From positions 62,001 through 126,000 of the forward strand of contig JAJTUP010000108.1 in the NCBI GenBank assembly GCA_021399435.1: 64,000 nt of DNA, read 5' to 3'. The first letter of the stretch is position 1; every line of letters starts with the position of its first letter. Below the pieces are notes generated by a model. The model ran no database searches and was not told the origin of the DNA. It worked only from the letters and a program-made list of their open reading frames with translations. Below, piece by piece: positions 44,927-56,965 of the stretch. The position numbers and the translations under genes are program-made. This stretch comes from Diaporthe sp. PMI_573 (lineage: Eukaryota > Ascomycota > Sordariomycetes > Diaporthales > Diaporthaceae).

Positions 44927-47008
44927 TTTTAATAGAGAAAGGTCTTAAGACAAGACCTTAAAGATAGCTATAGTGAGGTTAGTTATAAAAGAATAGAGCG
45001 CCCAGAGAGAGAGCCGGTAAGCTTGAGAATAAGATGGCCATACTAGCCTGCCTACTATTATGGTTTGGTATAATAGTAGTGAGTAAGAGGCAATAAGATA
45101 CAATGATTAGATGCCCCTTGTCTTATAAACAGCATGTACGCCGTTACTTATCGGCAGTATCAAGCAGAAGGTAGCTGTGACTCCTTTAGGAGGTTAGCTA
45201 CATATAGGTTCTATTTATGCCAATAAGCCTCTTAATGATACAAAAGAAATGCAAAGAGTACAGCCACGGCTTTAAAGAGCACCCCTCTCTATGCATCTAT
45301 AGACATTATAGGTATGAGTTGGAGAGAGGTATACAGATATCTCAGATCATATGCTAGGGCCTGGTTTGGAGACCTAAGGGGCACCATATAATAATATATA
45401 TAATGGAAGAGTGGCGGGCAATAGAGTTGGCTGAAAAATATAAACGGGGGAAGTAGGCGGCTACATACTGCTTTTAAGGCGTAGGCTGAGGCTGTAAGCA
45501 CTAAAGGTAGACCAAGGAGCCAGGCTGCCTCCTGAGTAGACAGTGTAGAACACTAATGAGGCAGACTATTTGCCTCTTATAAGGCTTATACTAAACCAAC
45601 CAGTAGGCACGGCAACCTCTTACTTTGCCGTTTTTCTTGGGTTTGTATAAAGATGGGGCGGCAACTTAGCCAAGGCCGGCAGGCTAAGTAGCTAGAAGCG
45701 TCGGTACTAACTAAGAGGGATTCGGTTAAGATAGGAGATTCTATCTCGGCTACCCGTCTTTTTAGAAAGTTTAAAGAAGGCATATATAGATTGTAACAAA
45801 AACCTGGGATTCTTAATGCCTAAGAATATAGAGAGGTTTAAGTAAAACCAAATGATATTTCTGGTAATTTTTTAGAACAGTACAGGAGGAATTAGTTGCC
45901 AGGATAGTACCTAGTATACTATAATTAGCGTAGATTGCAGAGCTGCAATTAGCTAATGTAGAGGTCGGGCAGATGCATTACAGCATACTTAATTACATGG
46001 TTTGCAGACAAAGTAGGAGGTATATAAAGGAGCATTATAGATGCTAAGGAGTAAGTAAGTTGAGGCACGCGTTAGGCTTCAGCATGCCTGCACGGGGTAA
46101 TGATACTAAACTAATTAGGCATAGGGGCGCCGGCAATGTTGTATAAGCCGGACTTGCTACAAAATAGGCAAGCCTTGCTGGATATGTAGAAGAGCTGCGG
46201 CTAAAATGCAGCCCCTGCAACCTTACATACTATACATTGCTTTGCTCTGTCTCCTAATAATTTGTTAAGCTACAACCAGCCCTTCCTGTTGTCTTTGCCC
46301 AGCCTGCCAATGTCAACCATATAAATGTAAGCTATGACCTAATCTGTGCATATATAGTATAAGACTAGTATTATGCCGCTAAATTAGATATGAAAGTATC
46401 TGCAGTAGACAGGTCTTAACGACTTATATATATAAGGCCCTTACTAACTGATGCCACTTGGTCCTATAGGCCGCTTATTAAGAACTATGGCCTTAAAAAT
46501 ACCTGTTAATTCTACATTACGAGTTAATAAGGTAAGGCACGTCCTTTACTAATATTATATAAGATTAAGATTAGCTTAACTTTATAGCTAAAATAGAAAC
46601 CATAATTTCCTATAAAGGTATTGATAGTAATGTCTCTTTGAATGTTCTATATATATTTGGTCATCCTGGATCGCCTATTGTAGGCTGTTACAAGATCTTA
46701 CAAATAAGTATAAAAGTTGATTCTATGTATTGCTGTAATACACTCTATGGTACCGGGCTCTGCCATCCTTTCTCTACCGCTTATAATTAGTTGTATATAT
46801 CTTTAAGGTATATAGCGTGCTCGTTTATATGTTCCAGGCCAGTATTTACCTGTAGCACTTTAGGTGGTATATTTTGTATACTACGTTGTTAGCAGCTGAT
46901 GCTAAGGCAGTATAGGAGTAATGATTAGGTAGCATGCAAGTAATATTAGGTAAATAGAGCAACGAAAGCTATTAGAGACCAAATATGCTTATATTTACTA
47001 TACCTCCG
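44927..47008. other. decayed TA-rich sequence, unrecognised
   Basis: Moderately TA-rich with many stops. The minus strand around 45,290-45,790 has two open stretches in one frame (MPSLNFLKRRVAEIE at 45,783 and a Leu-rich stretch ending near 45,289), perhaps remnants of one gene. No family recognised. Confidence 0.35.
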
Positions 47009-47133
47009 CTACTTCCCAACCCGCCGCCTCTATTTTTCAACCTACTGCCGCCATTTCTCGACCCACTGCCACCATTTCTCGGCCCACCGCCATCATTTCT
47101 CAACCCGCTGCCGCTATTTCGTAACTGCCGATT
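47009..47133. repeat. 21-bp minisatellite, about six units
   Basis: Units such as ccatttctcgacccactgcc repeat with a period of 21 bases, each a few transitions from the next. The period is a multiple of three, so a seven-residue repeat is kept in frame: Pro/Leu/Phe-rich on plus, Gly/Ser/Asn/Arg-rich on minus. It may be a remnant of a repeat-bearing protein. Confidence 0.65.
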
Positions 47134-48172
47134 TTTAATATCGTTAGTCTACCCAGTCATCACATAAACCGCCTCTCTATTAAAGGAGAGAAGTAGAAGG
47201 AGAATAAACACTTAGCATAACGTACAGGCATTATGGCTATGGCTAATATCGAGCTGTAAACTATAGTAAAGGTATTTATTTCTATTTCCTTCGTTAAATC
47301 TTAGTAAATATAAGTTTTGTTTAGAGGTAAGGAAAAGAATTAAAAGAGGATATTATATATATACACATCTTAACTTAGGACTTTATGCAAGGAATTAATT
47401 AGATTAGAGTTATACGGTACATTTTAGGCAGTAATGTGTTAGGTAGTTGTAACGGCAGTAAATTAACCCCAGCCAACTGCGATAAAGGCAAGAATTTCTT
47501 TAGCATACATTAATAATCTAAGACCGCACAGCGAAAGTACAATATATAGCATCTTATAATTAACTAACTGTATATACTTAAGTACCGCAAAACTTAATGT
47601 CTGAAAACTTCTTCTATTTTATATAATATAATATTCGCAGAAAGCTTTACTATTATACGGTTATTGGTTCTATGGGCCTGGTCTGTTGGTACTATAAGTA
47701 TAAGGCTGCTATGCTATTAGGCAACATAGTACTCTGTCTGTAGACTTATGACTGCCCAATATTTATCAGCCGCACAAGCTATTAAGCCCAACAGTATAAA
47801 GAGTAGAAGGAGGATAACAAGGAGATTTATAGGGACATAGAATCTTCTGAAAGCAGGTTCTTATTATATAACCTTCCAATTACTTTCCAGCTATCCAACC
47901 CTTTACTCGCGAAAAAAACAATACTTTCAGCCAGAAGGTGGGGTCTAAAAGCCTGGAGAGAATATTAGGGCGGAGCAACACAGCTAACTCTATAGAAATG
48001 CTCTATAGGCGGCAGGCAGGGACACGGCAAGCTTTATTTAGTATGTACCCCGATTAGCGCTCCAGTAGTTAGATGCAAGCACTTCTAGCTCTAGGCCTCC
48101 TTAGACCTAAGATCCAAGACTGCGGCTACTATATAGTGCCGCTAAATTTAGACGTTGCCTCCCAGCCTGTAA
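47134..48172. other. decayed TA-rich sequence, unrecognised
   Basis: No intact frame and no motif that I can support. It could include the upstream part of the ankyrin-repeat remnant. Confidence 0.3.
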
Positions 48173-48442
48173 CAACAGGCCGCTAATCTTGAGTTAAAGA
48201 GTAACTCTGGCCAGACGCTACTGTTATATGCGGCAGAGGAAGGGCATAAGGCTGTTGTGCGGCTGCTGCTTGAGAAGGGCGTCAATCTCGAGTCAAAGAG
48301 TAGCTCTAGCCAGACCCTATATGCCTTAAAGAACGAAAGGCTTCTTTTTCCGCGCCCTCTCTCTCCTAAAAGCCACAACAATATAGCCACATTCATAGGC
48401 CACAATCTAATCTCACAGGCCACACTTTTTTGCAAGCCTTAA
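48173..48442 (+). pseudogene. ankyrin-repeat protein remnant
   Basis: One frame reads LLLYAAEEGHKAVVRLLLEK followed by GVNLESKSSSSQTLY, a near-canonical 33-residue ankyrin repeat, with the end of one repeat before it and the start of another after it. A stop directly upstream (48170-48172, TAA) and a loss of repeat pattern after about 48,330 leave only this fragment. Such repeats are common tails of fungal STAND/NLR-like and HET-associated proteins, but no NACHT or HET domain was seen nearby. Confidence 0.65.
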
Positions 48443-51400
48443 GAGCTATAATAGAAGCGCCATAATCAAAAGGCTACATATAGAATAGTGTCGAGGAATA
48501 GGATAGAAGCTATCTAGAGGATGGACGCTAGCCTGGCACAAGCAAAGTAGGGCCGCTTCTAATAACCAAGCGGCTAAAAATAGGTCCCCGTAAAGGTTTT
48601 TATAGCTTTCCTACTTTCACGCATTTACACGCTTTTTCGGCGTTACATCTAAGTTAAAAGCTACTCCTTGCTTTAGTATACTTCTCCCTAAAGGCACGTC
48701 CACTTCTTTAAAGTCTATCGTATTTATAGATAGTTATTATTTTTACCTCAGTATTTTTTTTACGATAAACCAGGCCAATTACTTACCTATAACAATTATC
48801 GGCTAGTTATCTTCTTTACCACCTATATAATTTCGTCAGTTAAGTCGGCTTGTACTCTTAGAAATACTAACCATTTGATCTCAGTTACCACTCAGACTAA
48901 AGGCCTGATATACTGAAACCACTAGGTCCCAGAGCTAGCGAGAGCTACTTAGCCATTTCTAAAGACTCATCCGCCACTAGCTTCTTCCCGCTTTCTTTTC
49001 CATTTCTAGTGTCGCCTGCCAAAGAATAATCCACAAGATACTTCTAAGGCGTACCAATTAGGCTGCTGGTAAAAGGGCTTCGGCCCTTAAGGTTACCCTG
49101 TTTGGTGGCCCTAGCTTTCTACAAAAAAGCACCGCTTCCAGAAGCACAGCTAACATCAAACAATACTTGCAATATAAATCCAAACTCATCCACAAGCACG
49201 ACTAGTATAACCTACCCCGGCTGAATCTTTTCATCCAGTAATGTGGCGTTCAGCATACCAACAATACTCCCCCTCCCTTATATCTACTTCCTGGATATAA
49301 AGCCACCTTTAGCTGGGTTCTTTATTTACTTGATCCGGCTTCTCTAAGGTTACTGATCGTGCAGCATATACACCAAGATGTAGAACAGCTGCCTATCTTT
49401 AAAAGGTATATTACTGTTGCAGGGTAGAGTAAGGTATATCCAACACTAGACAAATCCACAGCACTTTAGCTGGTTATATATTAACACTTCTGCTTTAAAC
49501 CTAAACAAGGTTGCGTCAATAGGCCTATAGAAACTAGCCCACAGTATAATAGTAGGAAAGCTGCTTTCTATAAACCTAAGAGAGCTAATTGCAATACTGG
49601 CAGTATGATTAGTTACTATTCCGTCTATATCACAAAGCATATTATATAGCAGTTTAGACAAGGTTACTTAGGAAAAGCTCCTACCTTATACCAGGCTAAC
49701 GTAAATACAAGACTATACATATAGTTAAGAATATATCTGGCCCTAGACTTATACCAGCTTTCCGTACAAGTCTTCCTACATTCTAATAGCCGACTCATTC
49801 CTATCTACAACCTTACATCAGAAGTACAGCTAATAACAGTACAGCTAGACATTAAAGAAGAACTATTAGCTTCCCCACTTGTTAGTCTAGGGGGAGGGGT
49901 ATATATATATAAATAAGGGCACGTTAATACCATTAATACCGTCTAAGACTTCTCTATACTCCCCAGCTTTATTATTAAAGAAGCCGGGTCTAATAAACTA
50001 CAGCCAGGTAGCCGCAACCAAGTTATACCCACAGATAAGTTGCCGATCTATAGACATAGTTACTTTTATGCCCTTGAGGCTAGAGAAAAATTACACGCCA
50101 AGCAAGTTTAAAGAGGGTTGCCCTTAGACTAGGCCTATAGTTAATAAACACGCCATTGCTATAGTAGAATAATGGGCCGTTTCATGCTGTATATTTACGG
50201 CAGATACCGGACAGTCGTCAATTACGCGATCTATAGGCACAAGCTAGCCGGTACTTATATCTATATTTAGCAAGGCTTCGGCTTCCTCAAATATATAAGA
50301 GAAAAGGAAAAGAAAATTTAAATAAGAACATGCAACCATAAAATTCGTCATTACAGCCATTATTCTCATCAGTATCTTCCTTAATACCCAGATCACTATC
50401 CACCACTTTACTTAGCTTCCCTTTTTACAGACTCACACTCCTAGTGCGTAATACTAACGCAAAGAGGATAGGCTTTACCATCTTGCTCTTAATATGCTCA
50501 ATCTTGTATTTACTTATAGTTAGGTCTAAGACAGAGATTACATATATAAACTAATTAGCTTTAAGAAATCAAAAGTTCTCATCACATAGAATAGCCTATA
50601 TAAAATGTGTAAAGAGAAACTCAACACTAAGTCCAGAAAGATCAAAGGGTAGCTATAACAAGTAGTTGTGCCAGCAATTATAAAGATAGTTGTTTTCCCT
50701 ATTAGATGCCTTAAGGGTATAAACAATATACTATACAGACAACTCAAGACCCTAATGCTTTGCAAGTTTCTTGTCAAGATTATTACCTCGAAACTCAACA
50801 CAATTATCCTCCTTGCCTCAGCCGCAAGTATAGGATATTCCGGTCAAAATTATTGCCTAAAATCGCGAAAAAGCCAAGTTTATTATCTATAGCGCATTTA
50901 TTACCACAGCCTTTCTTAATCGCTTTACATTTCCGTTAAAGGCTCCCGCTATTACAGATATACAAGGCCGCGGCATAAATATATATCTCACTAAAGTATA
51001 GATATAGCCTATTCTTAGTCTAAAAGAGCGGCTTACCAAAGCTCTAGGCCCTTAAATTACTGGTAATCTAGCGTCTTAAGACATAGTAGACAGTAACATT
51101 AAGATATAGGAGATAGATAAAGAACGCGTAATTAGTTTTAGGAATCTCAAAAGAAAAGAAATCTACCTAAAACAAACCTGTTTCTATAAGATAAATTACT
51201 TTAGCCGTCCCATCTCTATATTTAGACATAATAACTAAGCAGAAACAGACCCTGTTAACTGCACGACTAAAATAACTATAGGCTTACTTCATATACTTAT
51301 AATTATAAATATAGTAATTTTTAACACCTTTTAATCTATTTAAATAAGGAATAATAGTAGTTTATTATAGCCCTAGGCTGCTTATATATTAACTACATCA

Positions 51401-51734
51401 TAATGCTTATAATTTCCTACTATCTTCCTTATCTTTTAGCTATTAACACTACTACTTTCTTAGCTTATAATTACTATCTTTAGGTATTAGCCTTTCCTGC
51501 CTTTTACTAAGTTTTTATTAATAAATAAAGAAGATAATAATTATAAGTTTTTATCTACTACTATTACTATAGCTTATATATTATCTTTTTAGTAAAGCAC
51601 TTAGCCTTAAAGTATAAGAAGCTAGCTTATAAAAGGCTAAACCTTTTTAATATAATATATATTATCTTTTATATTAGCTAGTTAAAGCTATAAGATATTA
51701 AAAACAGGCCACTAAATAGATATAGACAATCCGG
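48443..51734. other. decayed TA-rich sequence, unrecognised
   Basis: 3.3 kb with stops in every frame. Short open frames (for example minus 49446-49661 and 50538-50801) have no recognisable product. Probably decayed repeats. Confidence 0.3.
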
Positions 51735-52036
51735 TTCTGCCAGACCCTCAGAGCTACACGGAGGCAAGGAAACAACTAAGAAGCAGTAAGGCTCTAACAC
51801 AAAAAAAAATATAAAGATAATAAAAAAGGATCGGAAGGGCCATAAAGGTAACAACCGCTAATAGTATAGTTCTAATTAGACAAAATTATAAGTTTTAAGT
51901 TATAATAGAAGAAGATTAAAATTAATTATTACTTCTACTCTTAAGAGTAGCAGAAGCTTACCAGAAGCTTGCCGATATTTATAGTACTAGTAGCAAGAAA
52001 GAAAAGTTATTATGTTAAAACACTACACCCTATAAT
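51735..52036 (-). repeat. solo LTR, diverged relative of the 27.8 kb LTR
   Basis: The reverse complement starts tattatagggtgtagtgtttt and shares ordered blocks with the LTR at 27803: the Pu-start, a taatattgtctaatta-like block, tttatggcccttccg and a gtgttagagcc block, ending in a gagggtctggcagaacc-like segment. No partner LTR or internal domain is next to it, so it appears to be solo. Confidence 0.55.
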
Positions 52037-52335
52037 ATATCTATCTCCAGCCCTTTTACTTTAAAAGAAAAAGGGACGACACTAAATATAATTTAAGCCT
52101 TCTAATTAGTATACTCCTATTTATCTACAATATATAACTCGTAAGTCTCAAGCAGTTACTTGGTCAATAGTATTTTAAGTATTACCTCTATAATGGTCCT
52201 AAATAACGTTTATTTATCTACAAAATTTAGGTTATATTATTAGTATTAGAATCTATTTTTTCGCGCTTCTCGTAATTATATAATATTAAGCCTAGGTATT
52301 ATAATTCCTAATCTAAGTATAACATTTTACCTATA
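52037..52335. other. TA-rich spacer
   Basis: 299 bases, nothing recognised. Confidence 0.3.
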
Positions 52336-54661
52336 ACGTGGTTAGACAGTGAGTGGCGGATGACAGTGAGTGGCGGATTTTTTATACAACTGCCAACTTT
52401 AGCCAACCCTAGTACTTACCTAGGGCAGAGAAATAAATACAAATTGGCATCAATTGGTGCTAACTGTTCCTAATTGCCTATTTTTAATTGATTTGGTTAA
52501 TTTGGAGTGGTTAGCGTGGCTATAGTGCCAGTCTAAAGTAGACAATTTTTGGTAGGAAAATCGGCTTCTCCACTAAAATAGAGCATTTTAACTATACAGA
52601 ATTAACCTTAATCTATACTACCTAAACCAACTATTTGGGCAGTTTACTGCAGACTGCTTAAAAAAGAGCTATTATTTACTCGGAATCTAAATAACTAGAC
52701 CTTTCTATATCTTTCTTACAAGTTGTTATATAATGCCCAGTATTGTTGTAGTTACTATATTATCGTTTGCTTGGTCTGCTATAGACTGCCTCCTTAGCAT
52801 TCTTAGCTATTTTACTAGCTAGCCGCTTTTCTTTTTATTTTTCTTCAATTATTGCCTAAGAGTCCTCAATATTAAGTGATCCTCTAAGCTAGACTCGACT
52901 TCTTTTAGCCCTCCGGCATTTAACAAATGCTATGTTAGCCTCTTAAAGTGTCTGGATCTGCTGGCTTATAAGTATAATTGAGTATACTATTGCTTGTACT
53001 CTTTTTGCTATCTTGTTAACAGCCTCTATAATCGGTATAGGGGAGCTGCCTTAATGGTTAGAGATCTTGCCCTTAATAAAACTTAATTGCTAGACAGTCT
53101 AGTAAATATTAGAGGGTATTTATAATTCCTATTTAAATAGCGATATAGGAAGAGACTGTACTAAAGTTTATAGGCAGACATTTAGCTTAGAGATAATAGA
53201 GTCTGGGTTTTATAGAGAAATCCCAGCTCCTCTAAACCTAGATTTTATATTTTCCTCTGTAAAGATCTTATTGTGGGCTGCTTTAAACCTAAGAAAAAAC
53301 TTAGACTTAGTAATATAGTTAATAGAGGCCTGGATAAAGAGATTAATCTTATTACTATATATACACTTTAATGGCGAGAATAATCTAACGTCTAATGGCT
53401 AGAGTAGATAAAAAGAATATAGTAGTATGCTGATAGGGATAATGCTGTACTCTTTGTAGTACTACTTAAACTTTGCTGATATATAGCTCTTATAGCTATC
53501 GAGGATAAGTATCTGATATATACCCTTTATCTGTTACTTTATATACTTGTTAAAGTGCTAAATCTATTTAAGACTAGTCTCGTTATCTATCTACCTATTT
53601 AGAGTAGGCTTGATTATCTAGCTTGGTAGAAAGCCTGATTCTATTATCTAGTTGGCAAGATAGTAGGCGCTTTATATAATGATAAATGGCAGAATATACC
53701 AGCTTTTTGCATTAATATATTTAATAACTGTTGCCTATTCCTGGTTTCCAGGCTGTATAGATTTAGCTTTTCTATATCAATTAGAATATGTAACAACTAT
53801 TAATGCGGTTATTATACCTATTATAAAGCCGGTCTCGTCAAAGTTATACAGGTTATCGTCTGTAATACTATATTTAGCCATTATATTGCGAAATAGACGG
53901 AACTAGTTCCTAATAACCTCTAGATCTTTGCAGAGGGCCCTCTAGTAATTATAAGGCCGATTAAACTTTATTTTTAGGCTTAGTTGTGTATTTATAAAGC
54001 GTCGTGCCTATTTGGTGCCAACCGGCTTGCCGTTACACGATACTAGCAGGAGGTTGGCTATATTTTCTATACTAGAAAGCCGTATTAGAAATCCTCATTT
54101 ATCTTACTCAATAATATATCGGATAAGTATTTGCTCTTTAACTAGATCGAGTTTATAGGTATCAACGTATAATTCTATACAAGAGTGTTATTTGTTTATT
54201 TTACGGCATAATATTGTTTTAGAAATATTAAAGATCTTAGCAGCTTGAGTTATAGGTAGTAGTTTAACGCGATTTTTCTTGGAGTTCTAAATAGCCTAAA
54301 CAGTAAGAAGGATTTTCCCTTCTTTAGATAAAGGATATATTTATAGTTATTGATTTCTAATGTATTAAATATTTAAGTAGGTAGAATGATGCAAGACTAA
54401 CGCGAAAAATAGAGATGCAATCTATACCAAAAACAAACCTGCCTACCAAAACTTTAAACTTTCAGACTAGCACTACAACCCTATCACAACTCCAAATTAA
54501 CTAAATCAATTAAAAATGGGCAATTAGAAACAGTTGGCACCAATTAGTGCCAATTTATATTCATTTCTCTGCCCTAGGTAGGTGCTAGGGTTGGCTAAAG
54601 TTGGCAGTTGTATAAAAAATCCGCCACTTACTGTTATCCGCCACTTACTGTCTAACCATGT
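52336..54661 (-). mobile_element. decayed Fot/pogo-type element with a different terminal repeat
   Basis: 2326 bp, almost the same length as the intact element at 12479. It is bounded by TA (52334-52335 and 54662-54663). It aligns along its length to the intact element and to its transposase on the minus strand, but with very many C/T and G/A changes and numerous stops. The outer ends share acgtggttagacagt with the intact family and then differ: they hold a tandem duplication of a 16-base word (acagtgagtggcggat) where the intact family has other sequence. It is thus a sister family rather than a decayed copy of the same one. Confidence 0.82.
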
Positions 54662-55127
54662 TACCTTATTTATTATATTCTTATCAGGCTTTAAGCTCTA
54701 GTGGCTATTAATCTAATAAAGCATAGTACTCTTTTTAATAACAGTTAGCTATAGCCTAACTGTATTAGTATAGATAATAGAAGGCTGGTTCCCTAAAGTT
54801 AATATGCCTATTATTAATAAAAGTAGCTTTTCTAATTAAGTACGTAAGACCTTAATATTAATGGGGCAAAATATATTAATATATCTAAAACGCTTCCTTA
54901 ATCTTATTACAACTATATAAGTTAGCATCTATCTTAGCTATAGAGCTAGTAGCTTTTTAAAAAGATCCTTATTATATGGTTTTTTCTAATAAGCTTAAGC
55001 TATAAAATTAGGCTGTATTATGCTTTTATTTTCTAAAACTTATTAAGCCTAACCAAAAGATAGTTTGTTAGGTTTTAAATACTTTGCCCGGTTTCATTTA
55101 GCTTTAATTAGATTATAAATATCTATA
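54662..55127. other. TA-rich spacer
   Basis: 466 bases between two pogo-type elements. No feature seen. Confidence 0.3.
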
Positions 55128-56070
55128 ATGTAGTTAGACAGTCAGCTGTATTTAATATATACCCGTGTTTTTTTATAACTTCTGCCAACTTTTACTAACC
55201 CTAGCACCCTTATAATGCAGGAAGATCAGTTATATTTAGCACCAATTAGTGCCAACTAGTTTTAATTACTTCTTTTCAATTAATTCAGTCAATTTAAAAT
55301 TATTAGTAGTACTGTAGTACCAGTTTAAAGTAGACGACTTTTGGTAAGAAAATCGGCTTCCCCACCAAAATAGAGCATTTCAGCCATATAGGATCAACCT
55401 TAATCTATACCAGTCAGACTAACTATTTAAGCAGTCTGCCGCAAACCGCTTTAAAATATGCTATTATTTACTCGGGATCTAAATACCTAGACTCTTCTAC
55501 ATCTTTCTTACAAGTTCTCGCATTATGCCTAGTTTCGCTATAATTACTACATTATTGTTTAGACAGTCTACCACAAACTATCTCCTTAGTACTACCAGCT
55601 ATTTTACTAGTTAGCCGCTTTTCTTTTTATTTTTCTTTAATAATTACCTAAGAATCCTTAATACTAAGTGCCCCTCCAAGCTATACTCGGCTTCTTTTAG
55701 CCTTTTAGCGCTTAGCAAGCCCTATATTAGCCTTCTCAAAAATACAAACCTAATTATTTAAAAGAATAATCTAATACGTTATTATTTATATATCTTTTGT
55801 AAACTTTTTAACTATTTAAATAATTAGTATAAAAGAGCTACCCTAATAGATAAAGATTCTGCCCTTAATAAAACTTAATTACTAGATAGTCTAGTAGATA
55901 TTAAAAAGTATCTATAATTTTTATTTTAATAATAATATAGAAAGGAATTATACTAGAGTTTATAGGTAAATATCTAGCTTAGAAATAACAAAATCTAGGT
56001 TCTATAAAGAAATTCTAGCTTCTCTAAACCCAGATTTTATATTTTCCTCCATAAAGATCTTATTGTTATA
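55128..56070 (-). mobile_element. truncated, decayed copy of the intact Fot/pogo family
   Basis: Starts after TA (55126-55127) with atgtagttagacagtcagc and follows the left end of the element at 12479, including the subterminal palindrome (about 55,237) and the 3' half of the transposase. The match stops abruptly after aagatcttattg near 56,068, so the 5' part of the transposase and the right terminal repeat are missing. The outer repeat fits the intact family (cagtcag then decayed ccgcgcagg), not the sister family at 52,336. Confidence 0.75.
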
Positions 56071-56640
56071 AACTAATATGTTAGCACCAAGGGGACCCGT
56101 TTGGGTAACCCAGATAACCTAAATTAAATACTATAATGCCAACTCTGTAGCACTAGTTGGTAAAATTACAAGATATGCCAAGACCAAGGTTAGGATTAAA
56201 AACCCACCCTTAAGACAAGATTAATAAGATTAACATTAATCTAGTTAAGTAATATCAACACTAGTCGATAGGATTATAGTCAATCCTATTAAGCCACTAA
56301 AGAGTTAAAACATATAAAAATATAGTTATTACTATAGTAAATAGCTTTTATAAAACAAACTCTTTAGTTATTAATCGAAATATTTAGTCTAATACCTAAA
56401 TAGCCTTACAGCTAGTAATTATATTTATAGAATTATTATATTTTATACAGAATAGTTAAGTATTACCTCTATACTATATTACTAAATATAAACCCTACAG
56501 GTTACCTATTATACCCTATAAAAGTTTAGTATAATTATTATATTTTAATAACTTTTATTTAGTATAGCTATATAATTACTAACTGTATAATATTAATAAT
56601 ATAATAGTGTTTTAAACTTTTACTACATCCTAGATTACCT
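56071..56640. other. TA-rich sequence after the transposon breakpoint
   Basis: Begins abruptly after the truncation. It may be the leader or LTR of the gypsy fragment that follows: a tgttagcaccaagg string at about 56,089 could be an LTR start, but no partner is in view. Confidence 0.3.
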
Positions 56641-56965
56641 AGACTAAGGCTAACCCTATTAAGAAAATAGGCAAATAAATTAGCCAACTCTAGCAGGAGA
56701 TTATATATCTCTATACTCTCTAATAAGCCAAGGCTTTTAAAATAAATAAGCCCGACCTCTATAAGAAAGACAAGAAAACCCTTTAGAGGTTTCTTATATA
56801 ATGCTGTGTCTACTTTAAGCACAACTATCTTTAGTTTAAAACCTATTATAATAAGATTATCTTTACTAGACATTACCTTAAAAGAAATATACTTATATAG
56901 TTTAAACCTATTTTAAGGAACTATTTAAAAAACAATAAAAAGACTAAGACAATTCTTAGAGGTCA
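56641..56965 (+). pseudogene. Ty3/gypsy Gag fragment, decayed
   Basis: Ignoring stops, the plus strand reads AFKINKPDLYKKDKKTL, then CCVYFKHNYL, then an IIFTRHYLKRNILI-like segment and FKPILRNYL. This is the order of the gypsy Gag core (KPDxYDGxKxxLxxFL, CxxYF, LKGxAxxWF). The 101-residue open frame on the opposite strand is a shadow of it. No pol follows. Confidence 0.6.

Noticed and set aside
46985..47167. Pro/Leu/Phe-rich 60-residue plus-strand frame as a gene
   Set aside because: It is only the translation of the 21-bp minisatellite and has no flanking coding sequence.
56568..56873. 101-residue minus-strand frame with repeated Leu
   Set aside because: The plus strand of the same segment matches the gypsy Gag core; this frame is its shadow.
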